Below are positions 1 through 7,309 of a DNA stretch of 25,171 nt, piece after piece. Below the pieces are notes generated by a model. That model searched no databases, was not told where the DNA came from, and saw only the letters and a program-made list of their open reading frames with translations. The stretch is from the NCBI GenBank assembly GCA_964407285.1, contig CAYOVG010000052.1, positions 1 through 25,171 of the forward strand, read 5' to 3'. Every line of letters begins with the position of its first letter. Position 1 is the first letter of the stretch. The position numbers and the translations under genes were made by a program. Origin of the DNA: CAYOVG01 sp964407285. GTDB taxonomy: Bacteria > Desulfobacterota > Syntrophobacteria > Syntrophobacterales > Syntrophobacteraceae.

Positions 1-1
1 T

Positions 2-538
2 TTCCGAAAGGCCCAGGCCACGCTGCACCTGACCCACTACCTGGTGCACCCCCTGGTGGTCTTCATGGCGCTGATGGCGCTGCCCCTCATCATGAGTCCC
101 AAGGTGAGCTTTTCTCCCATTACTCTTTTCACTCTCGCCGGGATCATCGTTCTCAGCGCCAGTGGTCCCTCGAGGATGTATTGCATAGCCGAGCGCTACT
201 CCTGCGGAGGCTACACCAGGAGAATACTCCTGCTGCCGCTTCTGGTGTGTTTCGGCTGTGGCTTGGCGTTGAACAACGCGCGGGCGGTATGGGAGGCGTT
301 TGCCGGCAAGAAGAGCGAGTTCGTCAGGACCCCCAAACAGGGTTCGGTCCGGAAGAAAAGGTATCGAGCCGCAATGGACGCCACGTCGTTTTTCGAAATC
401 TTCGCGGGCCTGTGGTGCCTCTCGGGCGTTCTTTTCTACTTCCACATGGAGAAGTACCTGGTCGGACACTTTCTTTTCATTTATGCGCTGGGATTCTGCT
501 ATGTGGGATTGCTCTCATTTCTCCATCATAGAAAATAG
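2..538 (+). CDS. Glycosyltransferase family 2, C-terminal fragment (5' end outside window)
   Basis: The reading frame is open from base 2 to a TAG at 536-538 and has no credible start inside the window, so this is the tail of a longer gene. The visible 178 residues begin FRKAQATLHLTHYLVHPL and contain several membrane segments, then a cytoplasmic stretch with GKKSEFVRTPK, and a final pair of hydrophobic helices ending FLHHRK. A His-Leu-Thr-His-Tyr-Leu segment running into a membrane helix, followed later by a Gly-Lys-x-Ser-Glu-Phe-Val-Arg-Thr-Pro-Lys motif, is what I recall from the C-terminal part of processive family 2 glycosyltransferases of the cellulose synthase/glucomannan synthase type. 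The catalytic GT-A domain (DxD, QxxRW) would lie to the left. Such enzymes add sugars to a growing polysaccharide or lipid acceptor at the inner membrane. The substrate cannot be told from this fragment. It converges with the CorC-like gene on the other strand. Confidence 0.72.
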   Translation, partial: FRKAQATLHLTHYLVHPLVVFMALMALPLIMSPKVSFSPITLFTLAGIIVLSASGPSRMYCIAERYSCGGYTRRILLLPLLVCFGCGLALNNARAVWEAFAGKKSEFVRTPKQGSVRKKRYRAAMDATSFFEIFAGLWCLSGVLFYFHMEKYLVGHFLFIYALGFCYVGLLSFLHHRK

Positions 539-571
539 ACACGCGGGAAATAACTCCGTGGGCATGGAGGA

Positions 572-608
572 TAGTGGCGCCGTTATTCAGGAGGGATCGG
601 CGTCACTA
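572..608. other. Stem-loop between convergent genes
   Basis: TAGTGGCGCCG (572-582) can pair with CGGCGTCACTA (598-608): an 11-bp stem with one G-U wobble and a 15-nt loop. The loop holds the stop codon of the minus-strand CorC-like gene (583-585). It sits where the glycosyltransferase and the CorC-like gene converge and could act as a shared transcription barrier or protect 3' ends. Neither side carries the T-run of a classic intrinsic terminator, so I do not call it a terminator. Confidence 0.4.
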
Positions 609-1884
609 TGCTTTCGCCCACCCCGTGGCCTTCTACCGTTGTAACCTCGAATCGGACGCCACCGTAAGAAATCGAATCGCCGACTTTCGGTTGCCGGCTG
701 AGCAGCGTGAGAATCAGGCCGCTGACGGTAAACACCTCTCCGTGCTCCAGCGTAATCCCGAGTTGCTCTCCAACCTCATCAAGGCGTATCGTTCCTGAAA
801 CGTGCAGACGTCCCGCACTGTCTCGATAAATTCCGGAGGGTCTGAGTACTCCCTCCTCTATTTCTCCCACGACCTCTTCAAAGAGGTCCTCGATCGTGAG
901 GAGGCCCGCCGTACCCCCATACTCATCCATGACGACGGCCATATGAGTTCTCCTTCGGTGCATGGCTGCAAGCGCAACTTCCAGAGTCGAAGTCTCCGGA
1001 ATGTACGGCACACGCCTCAGGGTCTCCAATGTCAGAGGGCGCCCGTCGAGGAGCAGGCGAAGAAGGTCCTTTATATGCACTACTCCCAGGATATGGTCGA
1101 GGTCTTCCTTGAATACGGGGTAGCGGCTGTGCCGTGAGGATTCGACGATCTCTTTGATTTGTTCCGCGGACGCATCCAGTGGAATGCCGATGATTCGCAC
1201 CCGCGGCGCCATGACTTCAGCCGCCGTGAGGTCGCCAAACTCCAGGAGGTCCTTCAACACCCTTCCCGACTCTTCCCGGAGCATCCCTCCCGCCTGGCTT
1301 TCCTGAATGACGTACTGGAGTTCTTCAGGTGTGAGATAGTAACCGGAAGTCATTTGGCGGTCGATGCCGATGAGTTTCAGCATGACGTTGCCGATTCCAT
1401 TGAGACCCACCACAAGGGGGTAAAACGCCAGTTTGATCCAGAGCATGGGGGGAGTTATCCAGAGAACGGCGCGCTCGGCATATTGGAGCGCCAAGGACTT
1501 CGGCACCATCTCGCCGACTACGATGTGAAAATAGGTAAGGATGGTTATGGACAGAATGCTTGCCAGGGTATGCGCGGCAAACCGTCCCGGAATTTTCAGG
1601 TCGTCGAGCAGATTGTAGATCCAACCGACCAGGGTGTGCTCGCCATACATGCCGAGCCCCAGGCTTGCAAAGGTAATCCCCAGTTGGGCCGTCGCAATGT
1701 AGCGATCCTGAAGGCGGGGATCGTGCAGTATCCGGCTGATCCTTCGGGCAACGCGGTTTCCTTCCATTGCCAGCCGTTCTATGGATGCCCTCGGGGCCCC
1801 AACGATGGCGAATTCCGCGGCGACGAAAAGCCCGTTGAGCAAAATGAGCAAAACGATAATTCCGACCGCGATCAGATTATCCAT
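583..1884 (-). CDS. CNNM/CorC (HlyC-type) transmembrane protein with CBS pair, copy 2
   Basis: 433 residues, full length for the family. Order of domains: an N-terminal CNNM (DUF21) membrane domain of about 190 residues, starting MDNLIAVGIIVLLILLNGLF and containing the AAEFA and GEMVPKSLALQYAER signatures; a tandem CBS pair at about 205-330, with VMAPRVRI and YPVFKEDLDHILGVVHIKD in the first CBS; the linker DEYGGTAGLLTIEDLFEEVVG; and a C-terminal CorC/HlyC (FAD-binding-like) domain of about 80 residues. Members are inner-membrane proteins linked to Mg2+ (sometimes Co2+) homeostasis; the old name hemolysin is misleading. The ATG at 1882-1884 lies inside the end of the upstream paralogue, an 8-nt overlap that suggests translational coupling. 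Function is inferred from the family only. Confidence 0.93.
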   Translation of the reverse strand: MDNLIAVGIIVLLILLNGLFVAAEFAIVGAPRASIERLAMEGNRVARRISRILHDPRLQDRYIATAQLGITFASLGLGMYGEHTLVGWIYNLLDDLKIPGRFAAHTLASILSITILTYFHIVVGEMVPKSLALQYAERAVLWITPPMLWIKLAFYPLVVGLNGIGNVMLKLIGIDRQMTSGYYLTPEELQYVIQESQAGGMLREESGRVLKDLLEFGDLTAAEVMAPRVRIIGIPLDASAEQIKEIVESSRHSRYPVFKEDLDHILGVVHIKDLLRLLLDGRPLTLETLRRVPYIPETSTLEVALAAMHRRRTHMAVVMDEYGGTAGLLTIEDLFEEVVGEIEEGVLRPSGIYRDSAGRLHVSGTIRLDEVGEQLGITLEHGEVFTVSGLILTLLSRQPKVGDSISYGGVRFEVTTVEGHGVGESIVTPIPPE

Positions 1885-3196
1885 GTTTGTCCTTCTTCGT
1901 GGAACCGACTGGAGTAGCGAGAACGGAAACGACTGTCTGATGCTCCACCTGCTCGATCTCGAGATCCACGCCGCCGACCACCAACCGTTCTCCGGTATCG
2001 GGAAGCCTCCCGAGAACCTCCGAGATATAGCCGCCCACCGTATCGGCTTCTCCCTGCCATGGAGTTCCTATCCATTCCACGGCGTCATCCAGGCGCAGAA
2101 ATCCCGGCAGCCGCACTCTGCCGTCAGAGAGCAATTCGGGCTGCGGCATATCGACCTTGAATTCGTCCGCGACCTCGCCGAGCATCTCCTTCAGCACGTC
2201 TTCAAGCGCTACGAAACCTTCCGTTCCTCCGAACTCATCGATGACTATCGCCTGATGTCTGCGTTTTTCCCGCATCATGGTGAGCACGGTCTCGGCGGTC
2301 AGATTCTCCGGAACATACAGCACGGGACGCATAATGTTTTCAAGAGAGCCGACGCCTCCCTTCTCGATGTAGTGAAGGACGGCGTCCTTGGTGTGTACTA
2401 TGCCGATGACATTATCAATGGAGTCCCGGTAGACCGGCAGGTGGCTGTAGGGACTATCGGCTGCTTCTTTGAGAACCTGGTCTATCGGAGTATTGATATC
2501 GACGGCGGCCATGAATCGTCTTGGGACCATTAACTGGTGAATGGGTCTCATGCCGAGTTTGAGCGCCCGATGCAAGCGACGGTGTTCATCGGGCTCGAGT
2601 AGTCCCCCGTCTCTGCTCTCGGCAATGAGCATCTCGATTTCTTCCGGTGAGTGGATATGCCTGTGACCGCCCTGGGGGACGCCGAGAAGCTTCAATATGA
2701 ACATGCCGCTACCGTTGAGAATCGTGATGAACCAGGAAAAAAGCCTGAGAGACCAGAGCATGGGAACAAAGGTCAGAAGCGCCGACCGGGTGGAATATTG
2801 GAGAGCGAGTGATTTGGGAACCAGTTCTCCAAGGATGACCTGCAGGGCGGTAAGAAGAATCAGCACGGTGATCGCCGAAGTGGAATGGGCGGCAATTTCC
2901 TGAATACCACCCCATTTTTCGAAAAGTGGGACGATCTGAGCGGTCAGAGTAGTCTGACCGTAGGCTCCAAGCACCAGGCTCGACAGGGTTATTCCGATCT
3001 GGCATGCGGCTATGTAGTGGTCGAGTTTTCGGGAATCCTCAACCCACGGCAGCAGGCGTATCGCCAGCGAGTGGCCTTCCCCCGCAAGCTGACGCACCTG
3101 ACTGTGGCGAATGCTTACCGCCGCAAATTCAGCCGCCACATACAAGGCATTGATGGCGATCAACAAAAGGATAATGAACCAGGTTGAAAAAGTCAT
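1877..3196 (-). CDS. CNNM/CorC (HlyC-type) transmembrane protein with CBS pair, copy 1
   Basis: 439 residues from the ATG at 3194-3196 (MTFSTWFIILLLIAINALYV). A longer reading from a TTG at 3226 is possible but would overlap a TATAAT box, whereas the ATG has GAGG just upstream, so I prefer the shorter form. Domains follow the family order: CNNM membrane domain (AAEFAAVSI, GELVPKSLALQYS), CBS pair (LMVPRRFMA, LPVYRDSIDNVIGIVHTKD), DEFGGTEGFVALEDVLKEM, then the C-terminal CorC domain ending in a short Lys-rich tail (TKKDKHG). It resembles the next gene over its whole length, so the two look like an old tandem duplication, probably working in one complex or on one ion. The family's role is divalent cation (Mg2+) homeostasis at the inner membrane; no substrate is visible here. 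Confidence 0.92.
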   Translation of the reverse strand: MTFSTWFIILLLIAINALYVAAEFAAVSIRHSQVRQLAGEGHSLAIRLLPWVEDSRKLDHYIAACQIGITLSSLVLGAYGQTTLTAQIVPLFEKWGGIQEIAAHSTSAITVLILLTALQVILGELVPKSLALQYSTRSALLTFVPMLWSLRLFSWFITILNGSGMFILKLLGVPQGGHRHIHSPEEIEMLIAESRDGGLLEPDEHRRLHRALKLGMRPIHQLMVPRRFMAAVDINTPIDQVLKEAADSPYSHLPVYRDSIDNVIGIVHTKDAVLHYIEKGGVGSLENIMRPVLYVPENLTAETVLTMMREKRRHQAIVIDEFGGTEGFVALEDVLKEMLGEVADEFKVDMPQPELLSDGRVRLPGFLRLDDAVEWIGTPWQGEADTVGGYISEVLGRLPDTGERLVVGGVDLEIEQVEHQTVVSVLATPVGSTKKDKHG

Positions 3197-3225
3197 CCTC
3201 AGCCTCTGGGTGAATGCGGAATTCA

Positions 3226-3231
3226 ATTATA
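3226..3231 (-). promoter_or_regulatory. Putative -10 box of the CorC pair
   Basis: The minus strand reads TATAAT exactly here, about 30 nt before the preferred ATG at 3196, with an AT-rich stretch upstream (TATAAAATAAGTT). No good TTGACA-like -35 lies at 16-18 nt. A start about seven bases downstream would give a leader of roughly 20-25 nt carrying the GAGG ribosome site. Confidence 0.45.
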
Positions 3232-3423
3232 CACACCAAAACAACCCCAACTTATTTTATACATCAAAAGTAATCCACGCACAACCGGGGGCCGGCATCG
3301 GATGCGGCGGAGGAAACGGCGCATGGAAACAGGAACTCGAACCGCAAATCCATGCACATCACGTCTTTGCGGGAGATCGACCCGGGGACATATGAGCGAT
3401 AAGCGCAAACCTGCCGCCTTAAG

Positions 3424-3455
3424 TAGGTCGCGGAAAGTTCCTTTCACTTCCCTAC
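3424..3455 (-). terminator. Possible stem-loop terminator after the envelope operon
   Basis: Just after the stop of the 218-aa membrane protein the sequence can form nested pairs: GTAGG (3424-3428) with CCTAC (3451-3455), and GAAAG (3433-3437) with CTTTC (3441-3445) around a TTC loop. No T-run follows on the minus strand, so it may only be a weak or Rho-assisted stop. The rest of 3227-3457 shows no gene. Confidence 0.25.
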
Positions 3456-3457
3456 CG

Positions 3458-4114
3458 TTAGCCTGAAAGGTCCGTCGCCGGCTTGAAACGAATGGAAATG
3501 GAACCGATAATAGCCCGCAATGCCGCAAATATAGACAATACGCTGAAGAAAGGATCGATCAAATAATCCCATAGATTACGGGATTCCTGCAGTCCGACGT
3601 TCCAGGCAAGGACGCATGCCAGGAGAACCACGCTGAGACGGTTGCCCGCGAGCAGCAGGCCCAGCGTGACGGCCGCCAGGGGGGCGACCAGCAGGAGGGA
3701 GCCGAAGCCGTACTCATAGGTATCGATGTTGAAAAGGCCAAGACTCGCCGGGTACAGCACGAGCGCCGCAAGGGAACCGAAGATCCACAGCGGCCGCCGC
3801 GTCCGGTTGTCCAGCAGCAAAGGGCGTCTCCCCGACAGAGATGCGTAAAGGCTGTCCAGGAAAACGAGCAAAGACGGAATGCTCCAGTTGGAATTGAATC
3901 CCGCCAGGTATTCCGCGACCGTCAGCCCTTCGATGGGCGTCGCCATGAGCAGCGCTGCCGGCAGGAACACCGCGCAGGCCTCGATAATGCCGCTCGCCGC
4001 GCCTCCCGTGGGCGCATTGCCTTGGGATTTGCGGCCAGCGAGACGAAGTGCGAAATGAACGATTTTCATCATCACGAAGCAGAAAAAGACGAAATAGAAA
4101 ACACGTGCGTACAT
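3458..4114 (-). CDS. Integral membrane protein of unknown function
   Basis: 218 residues, ATG at 4112-4114. I do not recognise the family. The chain is strongly hydrophobic with about five or six likely membrane segments (near residues 4-24, 41-60, 108-125, 136-155, 159-175 and 188-207). Polar loops contain FNSNWSIPS (73-81) and a charged, aromatic ESRNLWDYLIDPFF (177-190), the sort of loop that could carry a conserved site. There is no signal-peptide cleavage site and no soluble domain. It lies 66 nt downstream of the sialidase-like gene on the same strand, so it probably belongs to the same envelope operon and may handle a lipid-linked glycan or anchor its partner. This is inference from position only. 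Confidence 0.7.
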   Translation of the reverse strand: MYARVFYFVFFCFVMMKIVHFALRLAGRKSQGNAPTGGAASGIIEACAVFLPAALLMATPIEGLTVAEYLAGFNSNWSIPSLLVFLDSLYASLSGRRPLLLDNRTRRPLWIFGSLAALVLYPASLGLFNIDTYEYGFGSLLLVAPLAAVTLGLLLAGNRLSVVLLACVLAWNVGLQESRNLWDYLIDPFFSVLSIFAALRAIIGSISIRFKPATDLSG

Positions 4115-4180
4115 GGTCCTAAACCTGTCTCTCGCCGGGTGAGCCGACCGGTGGTTCCTCCGACGTGGCGGGTGGGAGCG

Positions 4181-5488
4181 CTAATTCGATGCCTGAGCAG
4201 CGCTCGCGGCCTGTTTCGCGGCCTGTTCTTCAATCCAGGCGTCGTTGAAAGTGACGTGCTTTATCCTCTCCTTGCGCCAGGTGTATACGAGATGGGTATC
4301 CCCGTCGCGATCCCGGAAAAGGAACGGGTAGGAAAACTCGCTGTTGTCTTCATTCTCGATAGTGGCGATGCGTTGCCAGTCGGTGTTGTCGTCGGGGCCC
4401 CGGCCGGTGAAACTGCCGGATGCGCTGAGCGCCAGCCGAAGATTGTTCCTGTTTTTCTCGCTGTCGTTGAATGCGAGCAGTATCCGGTCTCCGGGCATCA
4501 AAACAGCGCTTACGCTGGAATCCGGGTTCGGTAGTTCGCATGGTGCGGGCTGCGACCACGTCCTGCCCCCATCGATGCTGTCGGCCGCCGCCACGGCCCT
4601 GTCATCCGATGTGCTCCTGAAGAAGGAGCGGGCGGGACCCGATTCGGACACCACTATGGATGGCTGGATGTACGACCTGCCCGCCGTGATCCTGGTCTTC
4701 CAGCAGACGACGGCATTGCGGTCGCCGTTTGCACCGGGCCTGATCCAGAGAATCTCCGCAAATTTGCCGAAGCACTCGTGATAGATGGGGGCCGCAAGTC
4801 CTCCGTCCGTAAGCGGAAGGGGACGTCCCCTGACCAGTTGGCTTATGTTGAGGAAAGGACTCAGGACCAGCCGCTTGCTGGGTGTCCACGTGGCGCCCGC
4901 ATCCTTCGAAATCTTGACGTTTAGCGAACTGCACGACCATCCGCCGAAAGAGATGGACACGTACAGCAACCAGAGATTGTCCTCGGAGTCGGCGTAAATG
5001 ACCGGATTGCCCACTTTCCTCACGTAGCGGGAAAGTTCTTTCGTCGCGGACTCGGCATCCGCGATGGGCCGGGGCTTACTCCATGAACTCCCCGCCCGAG
5101 TCCGGGCGTTCGCATCCGCCCCCGCTCCTGCTTCCGCACCGCGCATGGAGAAGAGTACCGCCACATCCGGGGCCCCCTCGGCGGAACCGGCGTACCACAC
5201 CGCCGCCAGTCGTCCGTCCCGCAACTGGCAGACGGATGCGGCATGCGCCATATCGTTTCCCGGTGTCGGCTCGACCGAGACGAATTCCGACGTGAAGAAA
5301 GGCCGGCGTGATTCGCGCAGCTCTTTCAACTTGCCCGGTTCGTGGGAAAAAGAAGGGACGGCGAGCGAAGCTGAAGCAACCTGCCCGCTGAATGGCGCTA
5401 CATGCCGCGCAATGGACCATCCGTAAATGATGCACATCGCGCACGCAAGCACGATCTTGGTTCTTCGAGTCATCACGCTTTCTTTCAT
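4181..5488 (-). CDS. Exported sialidase-like BNR/Asp-box protein (predicted neuraminidase family)
   Basis: 435 residues from the ATG at 5486-5488, which overlaps the stop of the upstream glycosyltransferase as ATGA; an in-frame ATG at 5473 (MTRRTKIVL) is an alternative. The frame stays open further upstream, but that extension is Arg/Pro-rich and antisense-like, so I discard it. A basic start and a hydrophobic stretch (residues 11-27) suggest a signal peptide or a membrane anchor. Two clear Asp boxes, SKDAGATW (194-201) and SIDGGRTW (304-311), mark blades of a six-bladed beta-propeller. A third, near 113-138, is interrupted by an Ala/Gly/Arg-rich insert. The C-terminal motif YTWRKERIKHVTF (402-414) is family-like. 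The BNR/COG4692-type family is annotated as predicted neuraminidase, acting on glycosides outside the inner membrane. True sialidase activity is not shown. Operon partner of a GT39 enzyme and lptFG. Confidence 0.8.
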   Translation of the reverse strand: MKESVMTRRTKIVLACAMCIIYGWSIARHVAPFSGQVASASLAVPSFSHEPGKLKELRESRRPFFTSEFVSVEPTPGNDMAHAASVCQLRDGRLAAVWYAGSAEGAPDVAVLFSMRGAEAGAGADANARTRAGSSWSKPRPIADAESATKELSRYVRKVGNPVIYADSEDNLWLLYVSISFGGWSCSSLNVKISKDAGATWTPSKRLVLSPFLNISQLVRGRPLPLTDGGLAAPIYHECFGKFAEILWIRPGANGDRNAVVCWKTRITAGRSYIQPSIVVSESGPARSFFRSTSDDRAVAAADSIDGGRTWSQPAPCELPNPDSSVSAVLMPGDRILLAFNDSEKNRNNLRLALSASGSFTGRGPDDNTDWQRIATIENEDNSEFSYPFLFRDRDGDTHLVYTWRKERIKHVTFNDAWIEEQAAKQAASAAQASN

Positions 5489-7284
5489 GAAGCCGCGCGC
5501 TGTCGCGTTTCGGTTCCGACCCTGCCGCCGGACTCCGGCATGCGGGCTCGATAGAAGACAATGGTGGATTTGAGACCCTCCAGCGACCGCGCGAGGAAGG
5601 CGGTCTTCCAGTCGTTCAGCGTGGCGTCCGCCCGAGTGAACCTGATCCAGGACTTCCTCGAATAGAAGGTGTTGAACTCCCCGGCCTTCTCGATGGAGAT
5701 GAGCAGTCTGGCCGCGGCGGCTTCGAGACCGGGGGCATCCTTCTTTTCCGCGAAGATGAAAACATCGGTGTCGTGCCGGTCGATTTGGGCCAGCAGGTTG
5801 GACTCGTTGATCGGGACCGCGCTTTTCTTCAGACGGATGGAAAGCATGGACGGCTGAGAGGTGTTGAAGACGGCTACGGGGTGTTCCCGCACCATACGGC
5901 CGATATCGGGCGGCATGGCGTTGAATCCCAACGCCGGGTAAAGAATGCCGATGGTGGACATCAGCACGAGGGCGGTTGACAGCACGACCGTGTGCAAGCC
6001 CTTTCCGCGGAACGCCGTCCACAGGAGAAGGCAGACGGACGCCAGGCATATCGCCGCGGGTAGCGGGTCGAGCCGGAACCAGAGGGAGAAGGCGCAAAAG
6101 AAGAGCGCTGCGGCCGAAGTCAGGATGAGGGAAGCTTTGAGCAGGAGCGGCTTGACAAAGGTCCGTTCGTCAATGAGCCACTGCGCGCACAGAACGCTCA
6201 GCGGGGGGATGACGATGAGCATGTAGCGCTCGAAGGATTTCATGAAGAAAAAGGGAGTGACGGTAAGCACGTACCACAGCACTATCCAGAGCTTCTTGCG
6301 ATGCGTGCTTTGACCTGCGTCACGACCACGGTCCGGTTCATGATCCGCGTGGTGATCCGTCCGGGAATTCGTCCGGTCCCGGTCCATCTTGCGAACCGTT
6401 TTTGCCCTCGCTCCCACGCCGCGAAGGGGCTCCAGAACGGCGGCGACCGTGATGAGCGTCCATGGAAATACGAGTCCGAGCGCCCCCCCGAGGGCGGAGA
6501 GGGAGGAGGCCGGCCTGATGCCCCCGAATCGGCGGTCCGCCATTTCCACGCTCAAGGTGCCGGAAAAGGACGGCCAGAACTGCATCATCATGATGGGCCA
6601 CGGGAGGCACAGCGCAAGCAGCAGGCAAAAGCCCGTGATGAGGTGAACGCATCTGCGCGGGAGGCTTCGCCATTCGTTGAAAATGAGCAGGCCCGAGAGG
6701 ACGGGAGCCGCAAAGAAGAACAGCGCAAGAGGTCCTTTGACCAGCACCGCCATGGCCAGCAGGAACACCGCAGGCAGCAGATGCCGGATCTTGAACGACT
6801 TCCACCACAGGAGCGCGAAGCAGACCGCGAGCGACGTGAGACACGCCATGGGGAGGTCCAGCATCGCTCGCCGTCCCTCGATGGCGACGCCGAGGGTCGC
6901 CGCCGTGATGAGTCCCGCCATGAGACCGTGCCTTCCGAATACGATCCTCGCGAGGAGGGCGGACGACACGATCATGCCGACCCCCGAGAGCAGACCCCAT
7001 ATCCTGGCGGCGAAAGGCGAGATCCCGAAGATCTTGTAGGTGGCCATGATCGCCCAGTACATCAGCGGAGGCTTGGCCAGCCGCGGTTTGTCGTTGACCC
7101 ACGTCGTCATCCAATCTCCGCGGGCCAGTGTCTCCATGGGCGTGCGGAAGGTGAGCCAGTATTCATCCTGGCCCGTGATGCTGGTCTCCGACCAGATGGA
7201 CGGTAAGAGCAGCAAAAAGCCGGCGGCGGCCAGAAACAGCAGCACCCGCCGGTCGGTGTCGAACGATTGGAGAACTCTCTCCAT
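5485..7284 (-). CDS. GT39/ArnT-like integral membrane glycosyltransferase (PMT superfamily)
   Basis: 599 residues, ATG at 7282-7284, 25 nt after lptG. The N-terminal half is a polytopic membrane domain with the hallmarks of undecaprenyl/dolichyl-phosphate sugar transferases: an acidic pair in the first periplasmic loop (QDEYW, D40-E41), KPRLAKPPLMYW (66-77), RRAMLDLP (138-145) and a KGPLALFF motif (183-190). These enzymes move a sugar from a polyprenyl-phosphate carrier to a lipid or protein on the periplasmic face; ArnT modifies lipid A in this way. Residues about 293-331 form a very hydrophilic loop rich in Arg, Asp and His (NSRTDHHADHEPDRGRD), which I do not recall from the family. The C-terminal ~200 residues form a soluble domain. 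Its place next to lptF/lptG suggests an LPS-related acceptor, which is inference. It ends in a 4-nt overlap with the sialidase-like gene. Confidence 0.87.
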   Translation of the reverse strand: MERVLQSFDTDRRVLLFLAAAGFLLLLPSIWSETSITGQDEYWLTFRTPMETLARGDWMTTWVNDKPRLAKPPLMYWAIMATYKIFGISPFAARIWGLLSGVGMIVSSALLARIVFGRHGLMAGLITAATLGVAIEGRRAMLDLPMACLTSLAVCFALLWWKSFKIRHLLPAVFLLAMAVLVKGPLALFFFAAPVLSGLLIFNEWRSLPRRCVHLITGFCLLLALCLPWPIMMMQFWPSFSGTLSVEMADRRFGGIRPASSLSALGGALGLVFPWTLITVAAVLEPLRGVGARAKTVRKMDRDRTNSRTDHHADHEPDRGRDAGQSTHRKKLWIVLWYVLTVTPFFFMKSFERYMLIVIPPLSVLCAQWLIDERTFVKPLLLKASLILTSAAALFFCAFSLWFRLDPLPAAICLASVCLLLWTAFRGKGLHTVVLSTALVLMSTIGILYPALGFNAMPPDIGRMVREHPVAVFNTSQPSMLSIRLKKSAVPINESNLLAQIDRHDTDVFIFAEKKDAPGLEAAAARLLISIEKAGEFNTFYSRKSWIRFTRADATLNDWKTAFLARSLEGLKSTIVFYRARMPESGGRVGTETRQRAAS

Positions 7285-7309
7285 GGCAGAGTACGTACCT
7301 CATTAACGT

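Noticed and set aside
5489..6097. 203-residue upstream extension of the sialidase-like frame
   Set aside because: Arg/Pro/His-rich with no domain, lies wholly within the GT39 gene in another frame, and the ATGA overlap gives a natural start at 5488.
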